Source: JAKAIY01 sp036258195 (GTDB taxonomy: Bacteria; Chloroflexota; Ktedonobacteria; Ktedonobacterales; JADMIN01). Taken from it: a stretch of 11,891 nucleotides of DNA. The stretch spans positions 1-11,891 of the forward strand of contig DATAED010000507.1 of the NCBI GenBank assembly GCA_036258195.1, read 5' to 3'. Positions 1-7,302 of this stretch are shown here, piece by piece. The stretch's first letter is position 1. Every line of letters begins with the position of its first letter. The translations under genes were made by a program, and so were the position numbers. The notes below the pieces were generated by a model. The model was not told where the DNA came from. It saw only the letters and a list, made by a program, of their open reading frames with translations, and ran no database searches.

Positions 1-213
1 AGCGAGGTCAACGCCAGCCACGGCGCACGGGCTGGGCGTCTCTTCCCCGACGCGCAGGCTGGCCCGCCTCGTTGCTGACAGTGCGCCAGCCCGCCACCAC
101 ACCTGCACATCCAGCCTGCACAGACAGCATAGCGCCCGCCCGTCACCGGAACGTTACGAGCAGCGTTACGGGAGCGCGATGCGCGCAGGCGCCTGGCGGC
201 TGGCGAATAAAGT

Positions 214-252
214 CGCGCCTGGGAGGCGGCCTAAATGGGTCTCCCAGGCGCG
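214..252 (-). terminator. Hairpin terminator downstream of tkt
   Basis: A perfect 12 bp inverted repeat (CGCGCCTGGGAG at 214-225, CTCCCAGGCGCG at 241-252) encloses a 15 nt loop. Read on the minus strand it begins about 20 nt after the transketolase stop and is followed by the T-rich run ACTTTATT, as expected for intrinsic termination. On the plus strand the same hairpin is followed by GTTTTAAC, so it may work in both directions. The remaining sequence to its left (1-213) shows no convincing gene on either strand. Confidence 0.75.
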
Positions 253-272
253 GTTTTAACCGCCAGCCCGTA

Positions 273-2132
273 CTAGCGCAGCAGCGCCTTGACCGCGCTG
301 ACGATGTGCGCGGCGCTGATGCCTGCCGCCTCGATCAGCTCATCGGGCTTGCCAGAGCCGGGCATCTCATGGACGGCCAGCTTGATGAGATGCGGCTGGT
401 GATCGGCGGGCGCGGCGCTCTCTGAGCCGGAGAACGCCTCCAGCACGGCGTCGCCCAGGCCGCCCTCCATCCAGTGATCCTCGACGGTCACGATGCGTCC
501 ACCAGTCGCGTCAACGGCGGCGCGCAGCGTCCTGGCGTCGATCGGCTTAATCGAGTAGGCGTCGATGACGCGAATCGCGATGCCTTCGCTCTGGAGCTGG
601 TCATACGCTTTGAGCGCCTCATGCAGCGTGATGCCCGCCCCCACCACGGTCACCTTGTCGGCGTCGGACTGCCGCACGACGCGGCTCCCACCGATGGGAA
701 AGCTCTCATCGGCGCCGTAGATCACGGGAGTCTTCTCGCGCGTGGTGCGCAGGTACACGATGCCGGGCTGATCGGCCATCTCGGCGACGAGATGCGCGGC
801 CTGGTTGGCGTCGCTGGGGTAGAGCACCGTGCTGCCAAACACCGCACGCATCATCGCCAGATCTTCCAGCGCCATCTGCGACGGGCCATCCTCGCCGATG
901 GAGACGCCCGCATGTGAGCCACTCAGCTTGATGTTGGCGCGCGAGATGGCGGCCATGCGGATGAAGTCGTAGGCGCGGGCGAAGAATGCGGCGAAGGTCG
1001 AGGCGAATGGCTTATAGCCACGCACCTGCAACCCCACCGCTGATGCTACGAGCTGCTGCTCGGCGATGTACTGCTCGAAGTAGCGATCCGGGTACGCCTT
1101 GGCGAAATACTCCGCATAGGTCGAGTTGCTCACCTCGCCGTCGAGGCCGACCACATCGGGCCGCGCCGCGCCCAGCGCCTTGAGCGCGTCACCGTAGGCG
1201 CTGCGGGTCGCCGTCTTCGAGCCTTTGTCATAGGAGGGCAGGCTCAGCGCCGCCTTCTCGCCGTGTGTGGCGGGCGTTCCCGCCTCGGGCTTGTGGACGT
1301 TGACGATGATATTGCGCTCGCCGCCCAGCTCCCTGATGGCGCGCTCGGCCATGTCGGGAGGCAGCGCCTTACCGTGCCAGCCGTCTTTGTTGGCGATCTC
1401 GGCGAAACCGTGGCCCTTCTCTGTCTTCGCCACGATCAGTGTCGGCTTTTCGGTCTGCGCGCTCGCCTCGGCATAGGCGCTGTTGATCTGGTCGAGGTTG
1501 TGGCCGTCGATCTCGATGGTATGCCAGCCGAAGGCACGCGCCCGTGCGGCATAGGCGTCGCCGTCCCAGCCGAGCATCGTCTGCCCGCGCTGGCCGAGGC
1601 GATTCATGTCGAGAATGGCGGTGATGTTGCTGAGCTTGTAGAAGCCGCCGAGCTCGAACGCCTCCCAGTTCGACCCCTCCGACATCTCGCTATCGCCCAA
1701 CACCACCCAGATGCGATACGGCAGCTTATCGAGGTATTTGCCCGCAAACCCCAGGCCCACGCTGATTGGCAACCCCTGACCCAGCGAGCCAGTCGCCACA
1801 TCCACATAGGGCAGCACCGGCACAGGATGCCCCTCGATGCGGCTGCCAAACTTGCGCAGGGTCAGCATCTCGGCGTCGGAGATGGCGCCCGCCGCCTTGT
1901 AGACGGCATAGAGCAGTGGCGCGGCATGCCCCTTCGAGAAGATCAGGTGGTCGTTGGTAGGCGCCTTGGGCTGCTGAAAGTCATAGCGCAGATAGTCGTG
2001 CAGCAGCACCGCCAACAGATCAGCCGCCGACATTGACGACGTGGGATGCCCAGAGCTAGCAGTGGTCGTGCTGCGGATACTATCGACCCGCAACTGCTGC
2101 GCCAGCTCGTGCCATTGTTCGTTCGCGCTCAT
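273..2132 (-). CDS. tkt: Transketolase (short, animal-type)
   Basis: Thiamine-diphosphate enzyme of the non-oxidative pentose phosphate pathway. It moves two-carbon units from ketoses such as xylulose 5-phosphate to aldose acceptors in the cytoplasm. The 619-residue product has all three expected parts. The N-terminal ThDP domain carries SGHP (His29), SKGHA (His69) and the Mg/diphosphate motif GDSEMSEGS with Asp147 and Asn177. The central pyrimidine domain carries IAEQ, with the presumed catalytic Glu358, and the GVSIGEDGPSQMALEDLAM block near 409-427. A C-terminal transketolase domain follows. Length and motifs match the roughly 620-residue animal-type branch better than the roughly 660-residue E. 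coli/yeast type. I chose the ATG at 2132 because transketolase homology begins directly after it. An in-frame ATG at 2207 would add 25 residues unlike transketolase and has no Shine-Dalgarno sequence; the frame also stays open into the upstream gene, but that part is non-homologous. The ribosome site at 2132 is itself weak. Last gene of the minus-strand cluster, 89 nt after the receiver-like gene. Confidence 0.95.
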   Translation of the reverse strand: MSANEQWHELAQQLRVDSIRSTTTASSGHPTSSMSAADLLAVLLHDYLRYDFQQPKAPTNDHLIFSKGHAAPLLYAVYKAAGAISDAEMLTLRKFGSRIEGHPVPVLPYVDVATGSLGQGLPISVGLGFAGKYLDKLPYRIWVVLGDSEMSEGSNWEAFELGGFYKLSNITAILDMNRLGQRGQTMLGWDGDAYAARARAFGWHTIEIDGHNLDQINSAYAEASAQTEKPTLIVAKTEKGHGFAEIANKDGWHGKALPPDMAERAIRELGGERNIIVNVHKPEAGTPATHGEKAALSLPSYDKGSKTATRSAYGDALKALGAARPDVVGLDGEVSNSTYAEYFAKAYPDRYFEQYIAEQQLVASAVGLQVRGYKPFASTFAAFFARAYDFIRMAAISRANIKLSGSHAGVSIGEDGPSQMALEDLAMMRAVFGSTVLYPSDANQAAHLVAEMADQPGIVYLRTTREKTPVIYGADESFPIGGSRVVRQSDADKVTVVGAGITLHEALKAYDQLQSEGIAIRVIDAYSIKPIDARTLRAAVDATGGRIVTVEDHWMEGGLGDAVLEAFSGSESAAPADHQPHLIKLAVHEMPGSGKPDELIEAAGISAAHIVSAVKALLR

Positions 2133-2221
2133 ACATGCCTGCACTTTCTCTTTGACGAGAGCTGTGGATGCTGTTGATCCGATGTCGTTGGTATCATCGC
2201 TGCACATCGGATACCACACGT

Positions 2222-2629
2222 TCACGCGCCTTCCGCACGGCGCAGGGTCTGCTCGACGATGGCGGGCAGGTCGGTGGCCAGCTTCGAGTTGGCGATGACA
2301 CGAGTCGCGCCAGCGGCGCGCGCCTCGGCCTGCGTCTCCACATCCACATGCGACCCATAGGCGATGACGGGCAGCCTGGCCTCCCGCGCGGCGGCGATGG
2401 CCTCGCGCCAGCCCGCGCCCGCCGCCGTATTGACCAGCGCGACGCTGTAGCGACCCTCGGCGACACGCTGCGCCCACTCAGGCGCGCGTCTCACGGTCGT
2501 CGTCTCGAAGCCGATGCGCTTCAACATCGCGGCGACCTTCACCGCGAAAAAGAGGTCGGGATCAAGCAGCAGCGCGTAGCGTGTGGCGCGCTCCTGCGGC
2601 GCTTCGTCGGAGGTATCCGGCTCACTCAT
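2222..2629 (-). CDS. Receiver-like (pseudo-REC) single-domain protein
   Basis: 135-residue soluble protein with the alternating beta/alpha pattern of a response-regulator receiver domain and no output domain. After an acidic 15-residue leader, strand 1 ends in LLDPD (Asp23 and Asp25, in place of the usual acidic pair). Strand 3 is SVALVNTA, with Asn67 where the phospho-accepting Asp should be. Strand 4 is LPVIAYGSH. The strand 5 region carries NSK (Lys116) in place of the usual K-P. Without the acceptor Asp, normal phosphotransfer is unlikely, so it may act as a phosphorylation-independent binding module; this is inference. The ATG at 2629 has GAGG 9 nt upstream and lies 15 nt after the stop of the 170-residue gene, so the two are probably co-transcribed. 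No histidine kinase is visible nearby. Fold assignment is by pattern only. Confidence 0.8.
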   Translation of the reverse strand: MSEPDTSDEAPQERATRYALLLDPDLFFAVKVAAMLKRIGFETTTVRRAPEWAQRVAEGRYSVALVNTAAGAGWREAIAAAREARLPVIAYGSHVDVETQAEARAAGATRVIANSKLATDLPAIVEQTLRRAEGA

Positions 2630-2644
2630 CGGTTGGCGCCTCGG

Positions 2645-3157
2645 CTAGTCGTCGGATCGCTCGTAGACGGGTCTGCGGAACTGCTCGCCCAGCTCCTCAT
2701 TGATCACGCGCGGGTCATGCCAGAGTTGTGGTGTCAGGATGTGTTTGCCGTCAACGCAGTAGGGATGGGAACACGTGCGCTCGTGGCTGGTCTGGAAGAT
2801 GAGATTCTCACCCTCTACCGTCACCCAGATGTGGCGGCGCGAATAGCCGTCGCCCCACTTCAGCAGCAGCCCGTGATTGTACTCGTCGAAGCGGCCCAGC
2901 CCGTACAGATAATCGCGATTGAACTTCGACAGGATCTCGCCCACATGGCTCTGCTCCACGACCTTCGCCACCTCTGGCAGCATCTCGGTGGTCGCCTGGG
3001 CATCCAGATCCTCGCTGGGGATCGTCAACTGGCGCGACGATTGCTGTGCCTCGCGAATCATCTGAGTGATGTTCTCGGCCTCGTCGTCGCGCAGGGTGCG
3101 CGACTGCCCCAGAATCTTGCCTTTTGACTGTCCGTTGTCATTTGCGCCGGTTGCCAT
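2645..3157 (-). CDS. Hypothetical protein, 170 aa, unrecognised
   Basis: I do not recognise this family. The start is secure: the ATG at 3157 is preceded by AAAGGAG at good spacing. The first 50 or so residues are polar and probably flexible (GANDNGQSKGK, then a Glu/Gln/Arg-rich stretch that could form a helix). From about residue 55 to the end there is a compact-looking domain rich in aromatic residues: GLGRFDEYNHGLLLKWGDG near 86-104, HIWVTVEGENLIFQTS near 109-124, and a CSHPYC motif (Cys129, His131, Cys134) followed by DGKHILTPQLWHDPRVI. The Cys/His pair might bind a metal or be structural, but nothing else proves that. There is no signal peptide or membrane segment. It sits between the J-domain/propeller gene (107 nt upstream) and the receiver-like gene (15 nt downstream), so an operon role is likely. 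The cysteine spacing does not match a standard zinc finger. Confidence 0.85.
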   Translation of the reverse strand: MATGANDNGQSKGKILGQSRTLRDDEAENITQMIREAQQSSRQLTIPSEDLDAQATTEMLPEVAKVVEQSHVGEILSKFNRDYLYGLGRFDEYNHGLLLKWGDGYSRRHIWVTVEGENLIFQTSHERTCSHPYCVDGKHILTPQLWHDPRVINEELGEQFRRPVYERSDD

Positions 3158-3263
3158 CGCGCCTCTCCTTTGGGTTTTTCCGCAAGGAACCTCTCTGGAC
3201 ACTCTACCATCCTGACACGTTGCGGCGCCAGAACAGCAGGTGGGCGGCGAGAGATCAGAGAGA

Positions 3264-4712
3264 TCAGGAGGCGCCCCACACCTCGGCCAGCCCATTGCGC
3301 AGCCCCACGCCCAGCTCCAGGCCAGCGGAGCCATCCACGAAGCAGAGCGCGGTGATCTCGGTATCGCTTTTCCACTCCTGCCGCTGCGCACCGCCTACCG
3401 TGCTGGCGGTATCGAAGAGTTGCAGACGTGTCCCCTGCGCCACCGCCAGGCGCGAAGCGTCCGGCGAGAGCGCCAGCCGGGCATCCGTGGCCAGCGCGCC
3501 GACCTCCACAAAGCGGCTCGCGCGACTGCGGAAGTTGTAGAGCCGCACCTGCCGCGCGTACGAGCCGACCGCCGCCCAGCTCAGATCGGGTGTCGCGGTG
3601 ATGGGAAACTGCAGCGTCCCAGCAGGCTCGACCAGCCGCCCGACCGCTCGCGGCCCGCTGGAGCGCAGCGCGCCGCTGCGGCGATCCAGATCCCAGAGCT
3701 GCACGGTGTTTGCGCGGCCCACCGTGGCGACACGCCCGGTGGAGAAGGTGAGCAACTGGCGGCCATCCACCGAGAGCAGGCGCGCGTGGACATGCCAATT
3801 CTCGTCAGGTGGCTCGCGCAGCCAGCCGAGCGAGCTGTCTTCCTTGCAGCGAATCGGCGTCAACCACGCCGCGCTCACGGCCCCAGCCAGCGGTCGCGAG
3901 TAGACAGATGTGGCGCGCCGACCATCGTCCGCCCAGCGAAAGGGATCCTCATCGGCCAGCGCCAGCGGGGCGTCGGGCGTGGCCAACCGCACGTGTGGCG
4001 AGCTGTCGTAGAGCATGGCGTCCATCGCCCCCGAGGGCGCGCTGATGGCCGTGTTCCAGAGCGTGCGGCCATCCGGAATGCTCCACACGCGCGTCCCCAG
4101 CGAGAAGCCCCACGCGCAGGCCAGCGCGCCGCGCGGCGAGAGCCGCAGCGCCTGGAGCGCGCCCACCCGCTCGTGTGCGCCAAAGGCCAGCGCGCTCACC
4201 ACATCACCCGCGCGCATCGAGACGATGGTCAGCCGCCCATCGAGCTGTCCCAGACCGCACAGCGCGCCGTCATGGGTAAACGCGATGGCGGCGACTGGCG
4301 ACGAGTCCAGCCCGCTGAAGCGCCGCCGCAGCGTGAACGGCGCGTCGCTCAGCGCGCGTAGCCCGGCGCGCGGGCGATGCTCTCGGGGCGCGCTGGGGCG
4401 CCCGGCGGGTGGCGCGCCAGCCTCTGGGCGCAGACCCGCGTCATAGGCGCGCCGACGCTCGGCGTCGCTCAGCGTCTGGTAGGCCGAGTTGATGACCTGC
4501 ATCTTGGCGAGCGCGTCTGGCCCTGCCACATCAGGATGGTAACGCCAGGCGAGGCGGCGATAGGCGAGCCTCAGCGCCTCATCGTCTGCGGAGCGGTCAA
4601 CTTCGAGGATCGCGTAGAGGTCCTGCTCGTCTGCCATGCGCCACCCGGGCTTCTGCCCCTCACTCAGCGCCGCGCCCCGAGCCGGGTAGCCCGGAGCGCG
4701 GGAATCCACCAT
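3264..4712 (-). CDS. J-domain protein fused to a WD40-like beta-propeller
   Basis: 482-residue protein. Residues about 29-95 form a DnaJ J-domain: DLYAILEVDRSADD, the diagnostic HPD tripeptide at 59-61 after LAWRY, then the INSAYQTLSDAERRRAYD helix. J-domains stimulate ATP hydrolysis by Hsp70 (DnaK) partners. A Pro/Arg-rich linker (about 96-130) leads to a C-terminal region of roughly 350 residues with WD40-like blade endings: TRVWSI (about 207-212), VQLWDL (337-342), VRLYNF (388-393), LQLFDT (429-434) and AEVWGA (476-481). The Gly/Phe and zinc-finger regions of true DnaJ are absent, so this is a specialised J-protein; the propeller probably selects the client or partner (inference). I chose the ATG at 4712 because GAGGAG lies 5 nt upstream. 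An internal ATG at 4637, just before the J-domain, has only a weak site. First gene of the leftward cluster. The stop lies in a 9 bp direct repeat (GAGAGATCA, 3249-3266). Confidence 0.9.
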   Translation of the reverse strand: MVDSRAPGYPARGAALSEGQKPGWRMADEQDLYAILEVDRSADDEALRLAYRRLAWRYHPDVAGPDALAKMQVINSAYQTLSDAERRRAYDAGLRPEAGAPPAGRPSAPREHRPRAGLRALSDAPFTLRRRFSGLDSSPVAAIAFTHDGALCGLGQLDGRLTIVSMRAGDVVSALAFGAHERVGALQALRLSPRGALACAWGFSLGTRVWSIPDGRTLWNTAISAPSGAMDAMLYDSSPHVRLATPDAPLALADEDPFRWADDGRRATSVYSRPLAGAVSAAWLTPIRCKEDSSLGWLREPPDENWHVHARLLSVDGRQLLTFSTGRVATVGRANTVQLWDLDRRSGALRSSGPRAVGRLVEPAGTLQFPITATPDLSWAAVGSYARQVRLYNFRSRASRFVEVGALATDARLALSPDASRLAVAQGTRLQLFDTASTVGGAQRQEWKSDTEITALCFVDGSAGLELGVGLRNGLAEVWGAS

Positions 4713-4824
4713 CGTCTCCTCAGTATACGGCGCACGATGGCTCAAGGCGCCAGACAGGCGACGAATTCGCGAGCGTGAGATCACGAGAGACCGCGCAGGG
4801 ACGCCGCGTCAGGCTACGACGAGA

Positions 4825-4830
4825 TACAAT
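4825..4830 (+). promoter_or_regulatory. Possible -10 element for the HAD hydrolase gene
   Basis: TACAAT lies 84 nt upstream of the HAD start in the 202 bp divergent spacer. No good -35 hexamer is seen at 16-18 bp, so this is only suggestive. Confidence 0.25.
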
Positions 4831-4914
4831 GACAACCAGATGCGGCGCCGTGCCTGGCTCATCGGAGAGCCATGAGCAGCAGGCGCTCGCAGGCGCTATG
4901 AGGAGAGACGCTGG

Positions 4915-5607
4915 ATGGATGCGACCACGGGGAATGCGCCGACGCGCGCGCCCGCCGTCTTCATACTGGATTGCGATAACACCCTGCTCGACAACGACGC
5001 CGTCAAGGCCGATATGGACGCCCAGCTCAAGGCGCTGCTGGGCGACGCACGCACGGCGCGCTTCTGGGAGACGTATGAGCATGTACGCGAGGCGGCAGGC
5101 GTCGTCGATCTACCACAGACCTTTGAAGCGTTTCGTCTGATCCTGCTCGACGACGACCTGCTCGACCGCGTCAGCTCCGCCATCATGGATTATCCTTTCC
5201 AGACACGTCTCTTCCCGCAGTCGCTCGGCGCCATCGCCCACCTGGAGACGCTGGGAAGGGCGGTCATCGTCTCGGATGGCGATTCGGTCTATCAGCCGCG
5301 CAAGATCGAGCGCAGCGGCCTGGCGGCGGCTGTCCATGGGCAATGGGTGGTCTACACCCACAAGGAAGATCATCTGGCTGAGGTGATGCAGCATTGGCCA
5401 GCGGAGTTCTACGTGATGGTCGACGATAAGGCGCGCATCCTGGCTGAGACCAAGCGCCGCATGCCAGGCCAGTTCGTGACGCTGCACATCCTGCAAGGTC
5501 ACTATGCGGGCGACACCTATACACCTGCGCCCGACCTCACGCTCTCCCACATCGGCGACCTCGAATCGCTCGACCTGCCCACCCTGCGCCGCTACCTGGC
5601 TGGCTGA
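4915..5607 (+). CDS. HAD-superfamily hydrolase
   Basis: 230-residue cytoplasmic protein with all four HAD motifs. Motif I is ILDCDNTLLDND, with nucleophile Asp19 and acid/base Asp21. Motif II is VIVSDGD with Ser120. The motif III lysine is probably Lys150 in YTHKEDH, and motif IV is VMVDDKARIL (Asp170, Asp171). Residues about 30-100 form a helical cap of the C1 type. The family mostly hydrolyses phosphate esters through an aspartyl-phosphate intermediate; the substrate cannot be read from the sequence. The ATG at 4915 has AGGAGAG 7 nt upstream. The gene is a single unit, divergent from the J-domain gene and convergent with the methyltransferase gene. The catalytic motifs are intact, so an active enzyme is expected. 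Confidence 0.9.
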   Translation: MDATTGNAPTRAPAVFILDCDNTLLDNDAVKADMDAQLKALLGDARTARFWETYEHVREAAGVVDLPQTFEAFRLILLDDDLLDRVSSAIMDYPFQTRLFPQSLGAIAHLETLGRAVIVSDGDSVYQPRKIERSGLAAAVHGQWVVYTHKEDHLAEVMQHWPAEFYVMVDDKARILAETKRRMPGQFVTLHILQGHYAGDTYTPAPDLTLSHIGDLESLDLPTLRRYLAG

Positions 5608-5619
5608 GTGAACTGTCGC

Positions 5620-5662
5620 GGCCATTCATGGCCAAATCGCGCGTGCTCCTGCCATTGATGGC
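5620..5662. repeat. Pair of near-identical palindromes in a convergent gap
   Basis: GGCCATTCATGGCC (5620-5633) and GCCATTGATGGC (5651-5662) share the form GCCAT-NN-ATGGC. Their centres are 30 bp apart. They fill most of the 75 bp between the stops of the HAD hydrolase and methyltransferase genes. Each could fold as a 5-6 bp hairpin, but with a 2 nt loop and no T-tract they are poor intrinsic terminators. They could instead be a protein-binding pair or a bidirectional end element. Confidence 0.7.
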
Positions 5663-5682
5663 CGAGAGCGTCTTACCGCGCG

Positions 5683-6429
5683 CTATGCCCCCTTGCGGGC
5701 AAAGACGACCAGCCGTCGCGCGTCGAGGCTGAACGGATCGCCCGCCAGCGAGCCATAGGTTTGCACGACCGTCAGCCCGCAGCGAGCCAACAGATCGCGC
5801 AGCTCAGTGAAGGCGTACAAACGGAAGCTGGCGTCGTAGACATACGGCGTGGCGCCATCGGCATAGGTGTAGGTGCAGTGGATGGCCAGCCGCCCGCTGA
5901 GCGGGTCGAAGGCGCGCTCTTCGCGCACGCGCAGCGCGGCGCTGGGCTCCCATTCGCGGATTGGCTGCCACTGCCGCAGCATGGAGTCGCGGTTCCAGAT
6001 GTCCATCGACAGCCAGCCGCTGTCACGCAGCCGCGCCGACCAGCCTGCCAGCATCGCCTCGTTCTCAGCGTCGCTGAAGAAGCCGAAGGAATGAAACAGC
6101 GAGGCGAGCAGATCATACGGCCCGCCAAACGGCTCGCGCATGTCTCCCTCAACGAACGTTGCATCCAGCCCCGCAGCGGCCTGCTGCGCCTGCGCGATCC
6201 ACTCGCCGTTGCGGTCAACCCCTGTCACAGCGTAGCCGCGCCGAGCGAAGGGCAGCGCGTGGCGACCGAAGCCGCATGCCAGATCCAGCACGCGCGCGGG
6301 TGGGCGCAGCCCCGTCTCGCGCAGGATGAATGCGACCTCCGCGTCGCTGCGCTCTTCCGTGAGCATCGGGCGCACGGAGTCGGCATAGCGCTCGCCATAG
6401 TACTGCGCAAACCAGTGGTCGTTCGCCAC
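5683..6429 (-). CDS. Class I SAM-dependent methyltransferase
   Basis: 248-residue cytoplasmic enzyme with a Rossmann-type methyltransferase core. Motif I is ARVLDLACGFGRHALPFA (about 45-62), the glycine-rich loop that binds S-adenosylmethionine. The acidic end of strand 2 is GVDRN (Asp72), followed by VEGDMRE (about 93-99) next to the adenine site and DLLASLFHSFGFFSD (about 106-120) as the motif IV region. The C-terminal half (YTYADGATPYVYDASFRLYAFTELRDLLARCGL) is typical of small-molecule methyltransferases, but the acceptor is unknown. Translation starts at GTG (6429) with GGAGG 5 nt upstream. The gene starts 18 nt after the stop of the TerC-family gene and is probably co-transcribed with it. 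Confidence 0.92.
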   Translation of the reverse strand: MANDHWFAQYYGERYADSVRPMLTEERSDAEVAFILRETGLRPPARVLDLACGFGRHALPFARRGYAVTGVDRNGEWIAQAQQAAAGLDATFVEGDMREPFGGPYDLLASLFHSFGFFSDAENEAMLAGWSARLRDSGWLSMDIWNRDSMLRQWQPIREWEPSAALRVREERAFDPLSGRLAIHCTYTYADGATPYVYDASFRLYAFTELRDLLARCGLTVVQTYGSLAGDPFSLDARRLVVFARKGA

Positions 6430-6447
6430 GGTCGCCTCCCTGCGTCG

Positions 6448-7278
6448 CTATAGCACGCCTGTCGTCTCGTCCGACTCCGCCGACGCGGTGGGCGTCTCCA
6501 CTGATGCGGAAGGCGTCTCTGCGGAGGCAGTGGGTGTCTCTGCCGAGGTGGTGAGCGTCTCAGCCGCAGACGTTACCTGCTGCTGCTTCCGCTGCTTCCG
6601 CGCGGCGCGCATGCGCAGGAAGATATCGATTGCCAGCACGATCAGCACGCCGATCACCGGAATGACGATGTTCCCGTATGGCACGCCTGCCAGGTACGGC
6701 TGGATGATGTGGTCATTGTGTACCATCGAGCCGGCTGTCCAGCCGAGCGTGAGCGCTGCCAGATCGAGCAGCCACGGCAGCCGACGAATCAGCTCGGCGA
6801 CCAGCGCGCTCCCGACCATCAGCAGGGCAATGCTGATCGCCAGCCCCACGGCCAGCAGTTCGATGCTGCCATGCGCCAGTCCACCGATGGCCAGAATGTT
6901 GTCGAGGCTCATGGTGACATCGGCGATCAGAATCGTCAGCAGCGCCTTGCCAAACGATGGATCTCTGGCCGCGCCGCCCTCAGCGGACTCGGCCTCGCTG
7001 CCGCTGTGATCGTCTCGGCCCATCAACAGGCGAGCGGCGATGACAAGCAACACCAGTCCGCCGATGGCCTCCAGCAGGGGCAGCACCAACAGTAGCGTCG
7101 CTGCCGCTGAGAATGCGATGCGCAGCACGATGGCCGCGCCACCGCCCGCCAGAATCGCCATCAGCCGACGACGACGGGGCAGGCCAGCCGCCGCCGCGCC
7201 AATCACCAGCGCGTTGTCGCCGCTGAGGGCGAGATCAACCAGGATGATGGCGCCGAGGCTGCCAAGAAAGGTCAACAC
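6448..7278 (-). CDS. TerC/YjbE-family integral membrane protein
   Basis: 276-residue inner-membrane protein with about seven hydrophobic segments. It has the two internally related TerC signatures: LVDLALSGDNALVIG (about 13-27) and LIADVTMSLDNILAIGG (about 117-133), whose acidic/Asn residues are thought to form the metal path. TerC-family members are linked to manganese efflux and to metal supply for secreted enzymes; the substrate here is not shown. A basic segment (RMRAARKQRKQQQ, about 222-234) follows the last helix, then a low-complexity tail of 7-residue repeats of the SAETPTA kind. Start is GTG at 7278, or the adjacent TTG at 7275. An in-frame stop lies 12 nt upstream, and the only ribosome-site candidate (GGAAAG) is 12 nt away, so initiation looks weak. 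Lead gene of a pair with the downstream methyltransferase. Confidence 0.92.
   Translation of the reverse strand: MLTFLGSLGAIILVDLALSGDNALVIGAAAAGLPRRRRLMAILAGGGAAIVLRIAFSAAATLLLVLPLLEAIGGLVLLVIAARLLMGRDDHSGSEAESAEGGAARDPSFGKALLTILIADVTMSLDNILAIGGLAHGSIELLAVGLAISIALLMVGSALVAELIRRLPWLLDLAALTLGWTAGSMVHNDHIIQPYLAGVPYGNIVIPVIGVLIVLAIDIFLRMRAARKQRKQQQVTSAAETLTTSAETPTASAETPSASVETPTASAESDETTGVL
6473..6571 (-). repeat. 21 bp tandem repeats encoding the TerC-protein tail
   Basis: Four clear 21 bp units (6488-6508, 6509-6529, 6530-6550, 6551-6571) plus a partial fifth (6473-6487) keep the reading frame and encode variants of SAETPTA. The units share the core GCGTCTC on the plus strand but have diverged, so the array is not brand new. 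Because each unit is seven codons, copy-number change would lengthen or shorten the tail without a frameshift. Confidence 0.85.
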
Positions 7279-7302
7279 GCGAACGCACTACTTTCCGCTG
7301 AG

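Noticed and set aside
72..425. Possible plus-strand gene at the left edge
   Set aside because: It runs through the terminator hairpin and into the 3' end of tkt on the opposite strand, with no ribosome site and no recognisable protein pattern.
2133..2477. 115-residue N-terminal extension of transketolase
   Set aside because: The frame stays open across the receiver-like gene, but the extension is Arg/Gly-rich, non-homologous and overlaps a better-supported gene. Transketolase homology begins just after 2132.
3249..3266. Tandem 9 bp repeat GAGAGATCA as a functional site
   Set aside because: There are only two copies, one containing the J-domain gene stop codon. This is too little to distinguish from chance.
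1263..4361. Long plus-strand open frames antisense to tkt, the orphan gene and the J-domain gene (up to 373 codons)
   Set aside because: They are Arg/Ala/Gln-rich with no domain-like pattern. They arise from high-GC codon bias opposite real genes that have motifs and ribosome sites.
4722..4727. TATACT on the minus strand as a -10 element of the J-domain gene
   Set aside because: It abuts the Shine-Dalgarno sequence (4716-4721), so a transcript starting about 7 nt downstream would lose the ribosome site. No -35 hexamer lies at normal spacing.
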